From UBA6985 sp946536225 (lineage in GTDB: Bacteria > Bacillota_I > Bacilli_A > RF39 > UBA660): a stretch of DNA of 64,000 bases. Under the pieces are notes generated by a model. It worked only from the letters and a program-made list of their open reading frames with translations. It was not told where the DNA came from and searched no databases. Each line of letters starts with the position of its first letter. The stretch's first letter is position 1. Positions 57,988-64,000 of this stretch are shown here, piece after piece. The position numbers and the translations under genes were made by a program. The stretch lies in NCBI GenBank assembly GCA_946536225.1, contig CAMNEE010000001.1, positions 186,001 to 250,000 on the forward strand, written 5' to 3'.

Positions 57988-59922
57988 ATGAAAATAAATT
58001 TTACCAAGTTATTCCTAATTAATTATTTTTATATACTAATACTTGAATTTTTATTCAAGTTTTTTGTGATTAAAACAGGTGGTGTAGGTTTTTTCTATAT
58101 TGTTATTTTTACTTTATTTATAAGTGCTATAATTACTTTTATTATGAGTCTTTTTAAAAATAAAAAGGTAAATAAAATTATTAGTTTTCTTATATGGATT
58201 ATAATATTTTTTGTATTTTCAGCTGAGACAATATACTATAGTTTTTATAAAACTATATGTGGTATTGAAGGATTACGTTATATGGACCAAGCAGAAGACT
58301 TTACTTATGCAATTGTTGATCATGTTATAGCTAATCGTTTTGTACTTATTGGTTATATAATTCCTTTGATTGCATTACTTGTTTTCTTCTTAAGAAAAAA
58401 AACTGTTATAGAAAAGGGAAAACTATATATTTTTGGAGGATTACTACTTGCAAGTGCAAGTATGTGTATTACAAGTGCAAGAATTACTTTTGATGTTCCT
58501 AAGAGTACTTATGATATTTTATATAAATCTAATGACTTATATGAATCAACTAATAGATTAGGTTTATCTAGTGCAATTTTAACTAATACATTTAAGGTAA
58601 TAACAAATTTTAAAGAATCTTTTAATTATAATTATTTTAATGAGTTTTCTTTAAATGAAGATACTTTATATAATGTTACTGATATTGATTTTGATAGTTT
58701 AATAGAAAATGAAAGTGATGAAGTTATAAAGTCAATGTATAAGTATTTTAGTGTTCAAAAACCTACTAATCAAAATGAATATACAGGTATATTTGCTGGT
58801 AAGAATTTAATATTTATTACTGCAGAGGGATTCTATCCATTTGCTGTAAATGAAAAATATACACCAACTTTATATAAACTTGCTAATTCTTCATTTATAT
58901 TTAATAACTATTATCAACCAATTTATAATTGTTCTACAAGTGATGGAGAGTTTACTAATCTTTTATCTCTTTTACCAGGAGTATCTACTTGTTCTATGAC
59001 ATCTACAATTGGTGTTGATTTGCCTTTTGCACCAGGAAACATTTTAAAAGACTATAAGTATGATACATATGGTTTCCATGGATGGACATTTAATTATTAC
59101 AAGAGAGATTTAACATATCCTAATTTAGGTTTTAATTACTATGGATATGATAGAAATCATAAAGGATATGATAAACCATTAACAGGTATTACTGATCAAT
59201 GGCCTACAAGTGATATTGATGTTATTAATTCAAGTTTTCCAATTTATAGTGATAGTGATAGATTTTTGGCATATTATATGTCTATAAGTGGTCACTTAGC
59301 ATATAATTTTGGTGGAAATGCTATGGCTAATAAGAATAAAAGTTTAGTCAGTGATATGAATGCGGGGGATGCTATAAAAGCATACATGGCAACTCAAATA
59401 GAGTTTGATAGATCATTAGAACTATTAATAAACAAGTTAGAAGAAAAAGGAATTTTAGATGATACTGTTTTAGTTATTGCACCAGATCATTATCCTTATG
59501 GATTAACTTTTGATCAAATAAGAGAGTATGATCCAAGTATTTCAAATGAAAACTTTGACTTGTATAAGAACACACTTATAATATATAATCCAAGTATAGA
59601 AGGCGTAAAAGTAGACAAGTATGTATCTAGTATAGATATATTACCAACCCTTCTAAATATGTTTGGTATTACTTATGACTCTAGACTACTTATGGGTAAT
59701 GATGTATTCTCAGATGAAGAAGGTTTAGTTATATTTAATAATAAGAGTTGGATAACTGATAAGGGAAGATATAATTATTCAGGTAATACTGCTGAGTCAT
59801 TTAGTGATGAAGAACTTACAGCAGATTATATTGATAGAATAAATAATTTAGTTGATTTAAAATTTAAAATGAGTAAATTAATTATTTCTAATGATTTTTA
59901 TAGAAAGGTTTTTGGTGATTAA
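57988..59922 (+). CDS. LTA synthase-like membrane sulfatase
   Basis: 644 residues. Five membrane helices in the first 165 residues, then an extracellular alkaline-phosphatase-type domain: LIFITAEGF (metal Glu), CSTSDGEF with catalytic Thr317, ISGHLAYN, and IAPDHYPYG (metal Asp-His). This matches LtaS/OpgB-type phosphoglycerol transferases. It is slightly divergent (CSTSD in place of GxTSD), so the polymer may not be classical lipoteichoic acid. Ribosome binding site GGGGGG. Confidence 0.85.
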   Translation: MKINFTKLFLINYFYILILEFLFKFFVIKTGGVGFFYIVIFTLFISAIITFIMSLFKNKKVNKIISFLIWIIIFFVFSAETIYYSFYKTICGIEGLRYMDQAEDFTYAIVDHVIANRFVLIGYIIPLIALLVFFLRKKTVIEKGKLYIFGGLLLASASMCITSARITFDVPKSTYDILYKSNDLYESTNRLGLSSAILTNTFKVITNFKESFNYNYFNEFSLNEDTLYNVTDIDFDSLIENESDEVIKSMYKYFSVQKPTNQNEYTGIFAGKNLIFITAEGFYPFAVNEKYTPTLYKLANSSFIFNNYYQPIYNCSTSDGEFTNLLSLLPGVSTCSMTSTIGVDLPFAPGNILKDYKYDTYGFHGWTFNYYKRDLTYPNLGFNYYGYDRNHKGYDKPLTGITDQWPTSDIDVINSSFPIYSDSDRFLAYYMSISGHLAYNFGGNAMANKNKSLVSDMNAGDAIKAYMATQIEFDRSLELLINKLEEKGILDDTVLVIAPDHYPYGLTFDQIREYDPSISNENFDLYKNTLIIYNPSIEGVKVDKYVSSIDILPTLLNMFGITYDSRLLMGNDVFSDEEGLVIFNNKSWITDKGRYNYSGNTAESFSDEELTADYIDRINNLVDLKFKMSKLIISNDFYRKVFGD

Positions 59923-59924
59923 TA

Positions 59925-61352
59925 ATGGGATTATTTCAAAAATTTAAAGAAATGTTTGCTTCTAAAAAAGAAAGAGAAGAAGAAATAGAAAAAGAACTTG
60001 AACTTGAAGAAGAAGCAGAAGAAATAAAAGAAGAAGAGACTCCAAAAAAAGTAAAAGAAGAAACAAATAAAAAAGAAATTACTATTGATGTAGAAGATGA
60101 TGAAGACCTTGAAAAATCTCGTAAGGAGTTCAAGGAAGAAAAAGAATTAATGACTGCTTTAGAAGTTGTTAGTGAAGATGAAGAAGATGATAAAGAAGTA
60201 GTAGAAGAAGAGGAAGTTCAAGAAGAAGAGGAAGAAGAACAAAGTGATGAAGAAGTTGAAAAAGAACTTGATGAATTCATAGAAGAAGACACTACTGCTG
60301 CGGAAGAAGTAGAAGAAGAAGTTCCTGAAGAAACAGAAGAAGAAACTGAAGAGGAAAAAGTAGAAGTAAAAGAAACTCCTAAAAAGAAAAAAGGACTACT
60401 TGGATTCTTTGGTTTAACTGAGAAAGATAAAGACTTAGTTGTATATGACAAAGGTCTTGAAAAATCTCGTAAGGAATTTGTTTCTCAATTAAGTATATTA
60501 GGTAAGAAATTTACTAAGGTAAATGAAGAATATTATGAAGAACTTGAACAAATACTTATTAGTGCGGATATTGGTGTTAATACAGTATTTAAGTTCATGG
60601 ATAGATTAAGAGATAGAGTTAAACATGAAAATATTACCGATACATCTTATTTAACAGAAGTAATTGTTGATGAATTATTAATGATTTATGTTGAGGGTGA
60701 AAACTTAACTGATAAGATTAATATGGCTGAAGAAGGACCTACTGTTATTTTAATGGTCGGAGTAAATGGAGTAGGTAAAACTACTACTATTGGTAAACTT
60801 GCTCATAAATATATTTCTCAAGGGAAAAAGGTTATGCTTATTGCAGGAGATACTTTTAGAGCAGGCGCTGTTCCTCAATTAGAAGAATGGGCGAATCGTA
60901 CAGGCGCATTATTCTATGGAAGAGATAATGCAGATCCTGCTGGAGTTATTTATGATGGTTTAGTAAAGGCTAAAGAAGAAAATGTAGATATTGTTTTAGT
61001 TGATACTGCTGGTAGACTTCAAAATAAAGTTAACTTAATGAATGAACTTGAAAAGATTAATAAAGTAATTGGAAAACATATTCCAAATGCTCCTCATGAA
61101 ACACTTTTAATAATTGATGCTACAACTGGACAAAATGGAATCAGCCAAGCTGAAAGTTTTAAAAGTATTACTAATATAACTGGTATAGTTTTAACTAAGC
61201 TTGATGGTACTGCTAAAGGTGGTATAGTTCTTGCTATTAAAGAAAATGTTGGTATTCCTGTTAAGTTCATTGGTCTTGGAGAACAAATGGAAGATTTAAG
61301 AACATTTGATATTGAAGATTATATTTATGGTTTATTTAAGGATATGATGTAA
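59925..61352 (+). CDS. ftsY: Signal recognition particle receptor FtsY
   Basis: 475 residues. Residues 1-160 are a long acidic A domain (runs of E and K); the NG domain follows: helical N (about 178-260), GVNGVGKTTTIGK (P-loop, about 279-291), DTAGRLQNK, TKLDGTAKGG. It docks ribosome-SRP complexes at the membrane. The A domain contains DLEKSRKEF, repeated at the start of the N domain (GLEKSRKEF), from a 20-bp DNA repeat. Followed by ylxM, but ffh is not in the window. Confidence 0.95.
   Translation: MGLFQKFKEMFASKKEREEEIEKELELEEEAEEIKEEETPKKVKEETNKKEITIDVEDDEDLEKSRKEFKEEKELMTALEVVSEDEEDDKEVVEEEEVQEEEEEEQSDEEVEKELDEFIEEDTTAAEEVEEEVPEETEEETEEEKVEVKETPKKKKGLLGFFGLTEKDKDLVVYDKGLEKSRKEFVSQLSILGKKFTKVNEEYYEELEQILISADIGVNTVFKFMDRLRDRVKHENITDTSYLTEVIVDELLMIYVEGENLTDKINMAEEGPTVILMVGVNGVGKTTTIGKLAHKYISQGKKVMLIAGDTFRAGAVPQLEEWANRTGALFYGRDNADPAGVIYDGLVKAKEENVDIVLVDTAGRLQNKVNLMNELEKINKVIGKHIPNAPHETLLIIDATTGQNGISQAESFKSITNITGIVLTKLDGTAKGGIVLAIKENVGIPVKFIGLGEQMEDLRTFDIEDYIYGLFKDMM
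60108..60475 (+). repeat. 20-bp direct repeat inside ftsY
   Basis: CTTGAAAAATCTCGTAAGGA occurs at 60108-60127 and 60456-60475, in the same frame, 348 bp (116 codons) apart. Confidence 0.9.
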
Positions 61353-61353
61353 G

Positions 61354-61635
61354 ATGGAAGAAACTTTATATTTAACTAGTTTATATGACTACTATAAGAA
61401 ACTATTAACAGAGAAGGAATGTAGTTATTTTGAAGATTATTATTTTGATAATTTAACTATGGAAGAAATTGCTGATAATAATAGTATTTCTAAAAATGCT
61501 GTTTCTAAGTCTTTAATTGAAGTTAAAAATAAACTTAATGACTATGAAACTAAACTTAATTTATATAGTAATTATTTAAAGATAAAAGATAGTGTTGATG
61601 ATGCAACACTAGATAAAATTAAAGATTATATTTAG
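61354..61635 (+). CDS. ylxM: YlxM/p13 family SRP-associated HTH protein
   Basis: 93 residues, sigma-factor-like helix-turn-helix (NLTMEEIADNNSISKNAVSKSLIEVKNKL). YlxM proteins stimulate SRP GTPases and are normally encoded before ffh; here it follows ftsY by one base, and ffh is not next to it. Confidence 0.88.
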   Translation: MEETLYLTSLYDYYKKLLTEKECSYFEDYYFDNLTMEEIADNNSISKNAVSKSLIEVKNKLNDYETKLNLYSNYLKIKDSVDDATLDKIKDYI

Positions 61636-61708
61636 TTGTAAAGAATTATTAATTAAATTGTAATAATTCTAAATTGTAAGTATAATTATTTTAGAATGAG
61701 GTGATTAT

Positions 61709-62428
61709 ATGAAATATATAAAATTACTTTTGATAGCTTTAACATTTACTTTTGTTGGTGTAACAGCTATTAGTCCTGTTCATGCAGGAGAGATAACAAC
61801 TACCAATCCATATTTTAATGATACTGATGAAGTTGGAAAAAACTTTTGTGATGAACCTTCAGTAAGAAATGTTTTAAGATTTTTAGGTTTTTTCTTACAA
61901 ATTGCTCGTCTTGTTGTTCCTATTATATTAATTGTTCAAGGAACATTTACATTCTTTAAAGCTGTAACTGCTGATGCGGATACGGAACTTAAAAAGTCTG
62001 CATATGCGTTTGGAAGAAAAATAGCAGTTGGTATATTAGTATTCTTTGTACCAACACTTCTTGATGCTATATTTGGCTTTTTTAGCTTATTCTCATCTGT
62101 TGAAACAGACTATGCAACTTGTAAAGATTGTCTATTAAGTCCTGGTAAATGTAAGACTACAGGATCAACTACACCAGAATTGAGATATTCTGAGAATTGT
62201 TCAGCTCTTTCTGTTACTGAATGCCCTTCATATTCAAACTGTATAGTTCAACAACATGGTGGAACTGCACCAGTATGTGAACAAAGAGCGGATGCTCCAA
62301 GACATGCCGATAATTGTTCAGTAATAAGTTATTCAGATTGTTCTAAATATTATAACTGTGAAGTCGTTCCACCAGCAGCAGGTAGCAGCAGTGGACCTAC
62401 ATGTGGACCAAAGAAGAATTTACAATAA
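61709..62428 (+). CDS. VirB2/TrbC-like protein with two Cys-rich modules
   Basis: 239 residues. Signal peptide 1-26 (SPVHA-G), then a two-helix TrbC/VirB2-like core (about 45-125: GFFLQIARLVVPIILIVQG...GRKIAVGILVFFVPTLLDAIFG). The C-terminal 110 residues contain a tandem module: NCSALSVTECPSYSNC and NCSVISYSDCSKYYNC, each followed by V-x-(8-11)-P-x-C. Eleven Cys in this tail suggest disulfide bonding outside the cell. It may be a fibre subunit or channel. Monocistronic, ribosome binding site GAGGTGATTAT. Confidence 0.65.
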   Translation: MKYIKLLLIALTFTFVGVTAISPVHAGEITTTNPYFNDTDEVGKNFCDEPSVRNVLRFLGFFLQIARLVVPIILIVQGTFTFFKAVTADADTELKKSAYAFGRKIAVGILVFFVPTLLDAIFGFFSLFSSVETDYATCKDCLLSPGKCKTTGSTTPELRYSENCSALSVTECPSYSNCIVQQHGGTAPVCEQRADAPRHADNCSVISYSDCSKYYNCEVVPPAAGSSSGPTCGPKKNLQ

Positions 62429-62430
62429 AA

Positions 62431-62460
62431 AAAATCAATCTTTAAATAGATTGATTTTTT
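62431..62460. terminator. Bidirectional terminator
   Basis: AAAATCAATCT (62431-62441), TTAAAT, AGATTGATTTT (62448-62458). Confidence 0.87.
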
Positions 62461-62657
62461 ATTTTCTTAGTAATTGAAAAATATGTATAAATTGCATTAG
62501 CGCTTGCGGTTAATAGACCAAATAATATAAGTGTATTTATATGGATTATAGTTACATTATCAAGTCTTTTAATAATAGATATTAAAATGATATATGGAAC
62601 TAAGGCAATAATAAATGCTATAAGCGAATATTTTAATTTAATCAATCTTATATTCAT
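62442..62657 (-). CDS. Small two-helix membrane protein, unknown
   Basis: 71 residues with two hydrophobic helices (about 9-30 and 38-60). On the minus strand AGGATAG lies upstream of the ATG. Ends inside the bidirectional terminator. Its placement against that terminator supports a real gene, but no family is recognised. Confidence 0.45.
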   Translation of the reverse strand: MNIRLIKLKYSLIAFIIALVPYIILISIIKRLDNVTIIHINTLILFGLLTASANAIYTYFSITKKIKNQSI

Positions 62658-62725
62658 TATTCATCTATCCTATCTTATATTAATAATAACAAAATAGAAT
62701 AGAGTTGTCCAATAAAAAAAGACAT

Positions 62726-62750
62726 GAAAAAAGCAACCGAACGGTTGCTT
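62726..62750 (-). terminator. Terminator of tRNA-Ala
   Basis: On the minus strand AAGCAACC, GTTC, GGTTGCTT, then T residues (A-run 62727-62732 on +). Outer GACAT/ATGTC pairing can extend it. Confidence 0.87.
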
Positions 62751-62761
62751 GAATGTCAAAA

Positions 62762-62837
62762 TGGTGGAGGATATGGGACTCGAACCCGTGACCCCCTGCG
62801 TGCAGGGCAGGTGCTCTAGCCAACTGAGCTAATCCCC
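62762..62837 (-). tRNA. tRNA-Ala(UGC) with C33 and a T-stem mismatch
   Basis: About 76 nt with encoded CCA. Acceptor GGGGGAT/ATCCTCC, D-arm AGCTCAGTTGGCTAGAGC, anticodon stem CCTGC/GCAGG. The 7-nt loop reads C-C-T-G-C-A-C, so position 33 is C instead of the near-universal U. The T-stem ACGGG/CCCAT has a C50-A64 mismatch. Own promoter and terminator. Confidence 0.9.
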
Positions 62838-62851
62838 CATTGACAAGACTA

Positions 62852-62880
62852 ATAATACCATATATTTTAAGCCTGTGCAA
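62852..62880 (-). promoter_or_regulatory. Promoter of tRNA-Ala
   Basis: On the minus strand TTGCAC (62880-62875), 17 bp, TATTAT (62857-62852), with TGG before the -10. Confidence 0.82.
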
Positions 62881-62924
62881 GTTTTTTTTACTGTTTTTTA
62901 TAATTTTTTTGGAAACATGAAATA

Positions 62925-62953
62925 TTGTTATTTTTAACGTTTTATCTTATACT
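62925..62953 (+). promoter_or_regulatory. Promoter of the zinc-ribbon protein
   Basis: TTGTTA (62925-62930), 17 bp, TATACT (62948-62953). Confidence 0.65.
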
Positions 62954-62980
62954 ATTTATAGTAGGAAAGTAGTGATAAAT

Positions 62981-64000
62981 ATGCAATGTAATCATTGTGG
63001 TAAGATTGTACCTAATACATCAAAAATATGCATGTTTTGTAATCAAGAAATAGATCCTAATGCTCATTATGTAGAATCTGTGGATTTAGGAGATTCAACT
63101 GAAATATATAATGATAAGAAGTTTGATTTAAAGGTTGTTAATAAATATTTAAAAGAACCAGCTAATAAAAAATATATTATTGCTGGCCTAGCTTTAGTTG
63201 TAGTTATAATTATAGTTTTTATATTCTTAATTGTTTCTGCATTTAAAGGTGGAAGAAAAGTAAATGGTAGAGAATACTTTCTTGGTGTAAGTGATGCTAT
63301 ATATAATTATCTTGATGATAATATATTAGATGAAGATCACACTGGTAAAGCAGATGTAGAATTTATTTTAAATAATTCATATAAAGCATATACGAATGGT
63401 AAATATGCTTTCGATATTAAAAAGAATTACTTAGCTTATAATGCTGAATTAAATGGAAACTATAGTACAGATGATGTTCAATTTGTTTCTGAGTTACTTC
63501 CATTTAGTTTGGTTTTAGATGGATCAACTGTATATTTAAAAGCGGATAAATTATATGAAAAGACTTTATCATCTGATTTATCTAATTTAAGTAATTTATA
63601 TAGTTTTCAAAATTATAATGTTAAAAAGATAATTTCTAGTCTTCATGATGCTTTGAATGCATCAATTAAAGATTTAAGTGTTAGAACTGATGACCAAACT
63701 ATAAATTATCGTGGAGAAAAGAAGACGTTTGATAGAGCATACATTGAATTTGATGGAAAACTAATGAGCTCATTTATGAATACATTTATTTCAACATTGC
63801 TTGAAGATTCACAGTTTATAAATGAATTTGCTGATGCCTTAAAATATGATAAAAATAAGACTAGATCTTTCCTTGAAGACTATAGTAAGACATTTGAGTA
63901 TAATCATTCTAATAATTTTAATGATGTATTAACTGTTTCTATTTATTATAGTGGAGACAAGGTATATAGAATTGAAGGAGTATATAAAGGAAATGGTACT
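62981..64000 (+). CDS. Zinc-ribbon membrane protein with extracellular domain, 3' partial
   Basis: 340 codons from ATG 62981, open at the window edge. Zinc ribbon CNHCGK...CMFCNQ (C3, C6, C17, C20), a hydrophilic segment, one membrane helix (about 68-90: YIIAGLALVVVIIIVFIFLI) and an extracellular region of at least 250 residues with YAFDIKKNYLAYNAEL and YSGDKVYRIEGVYKGNGT. Proteins with an N-terminal cytoplasmic zinc ribbon and exported domain are common in Firmicutes (YvbJ/TcaA-like layout). Function unknown. Confidence 0.75.
   Translation, partial: MQCNHCGKIVPNTSKICMFCNQEIDPNAHYVESVDLGDSTEIYNDKKFDLKVVNKYLKEPANKKYIIAGLALVVVIIIVFIFLIVSAFKGGRKVNGREYFLGVSDAIYNYLDDNILDEDHTGKADVEFILNNSYKAYTNGKYAFDIKKNYLAYNAELNGNYSTDDVQFVSELLPFSLVLDGSTVYLKADKLYEKTLSSDLSNLSNLYSFQNYNVKKIISSLHDALNASIKDLSVRTDDQTINYRGEKKTFDRAYIEFDGKLMSSFMNTFISTLLEDSQFINEFADALKYDKNKTRSFLEDYSKTFEYNHSNNFNDVLTVSIYYSGDKVYRIEGVYKGNGT

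Noticed and set aside
59936..60451. Ser-rich open frames antisense to ftsY
   Set aside because: They are the complement of GAA/GAAGAA codons of the acidic A domain; no ribosome binding site.
62680..62880. Minus-strand open frame across tRNA-Ala
   Set aside because: The peptide (…RAPALHAGGHGFES…) is the usual spurious translation of a tRNA gene.
1..64000. CRISPR arrays, insertion sequences, prophage or rRNA
   Set aside because: No regularly spaced repeats, transposase, integrase, phage or rRNA sequence was found on reading both strands.

Overview
The window is a very AT-rich, gene-dense piece of a bacterial chromosome. Nearly all genes lie on the + strand. Three T-box leaders sit in front of aminoacyl-tRNA synthetase operons, Shine-Dalgarno sites are strong, and wall genes (MurG, FtsQ/DivIB, a VanY-like peptidase) occur beside sortases and an LPXTG-like pilin. 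This points to a low-GC Gram-positive bacterium with a cell wall. An uncultured gut member of the Bacilli (RF39 or Erysipelotrichales type) is my inference; no rRNA is present to test it. TGA ends several genes (15284-15286 on the minus strand, 43134-43136), so the standard bacterial code applies.

Layout. 1-7.9 kb: end of a DUF2974 hydrolase, two GNAT acetyltransferases, an acyltransferase/zinc-ribbon operon, a protein with two fused small-alarmone-synthetase domains, a CDF transporter, DUF523 and 3-methyladenine glycosylase. 8-11.5 kb: valine T-box, HD protein, ValS. 11.5-16 kb: a degenerate HD protein, TmcAL, small unknowns, a phosphoesterase and a CPBP protein on the minus strand. 16-21 kb: a Tad-like operon (two CpaB-like proteins, CpaF with a long low-complexity tail, TadB, TadC). 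21-28 kb: SufS-SufU, serine T-box with NUDIX-DUF1653 and SerS, a MerR regulator, FtsK/SpoIIIE. 28-37.7 kb: an unknown with a consensus promoter, two tRNAs, a SpaA-type thioester pilin with its sortase, a Cys-rich mini-pilin candidate, a class B sortase with a large cytoplasmic domain, a divergent RNB protein. 37.7-46 kb: threonine T-box, ThrS, a kinase-like protein, two CPBP-like proteins behind a palindrome array, GtrA, MtaB, LysM. 46-64 kb: def, MiaA, a TasA-like/DUF5305 set, NUDIX, HU, VanY-like peptidase, two type IV-pilin-like proteins, MurG, FtsQ, QueH, LtaS-like, FtsY, YlxM, a VirB2-like Cys-rich protein, tRNA-Ala and a partial zinc-ribbon protein.

Two themes link the parts. First, much of the accessory content concerns the envelope: a Tad-like secretion machine, several separate pilin-like genes, two sortases and Ig-like or Cys-rich exported proteins. 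Second, the expression layout is unusually compact. Stop codons lie inside terminator hairpins, terminator T-tracts run straight into TGnTATAAT promoters, and TAATG overlaps couple genes in operons. All three T-box operons carry a 'passenger' gene between the leader and the synthetase, and two of these passengers are hydrolase families. No CRISPR array, insertion sequence, phage or rRNA was seen.
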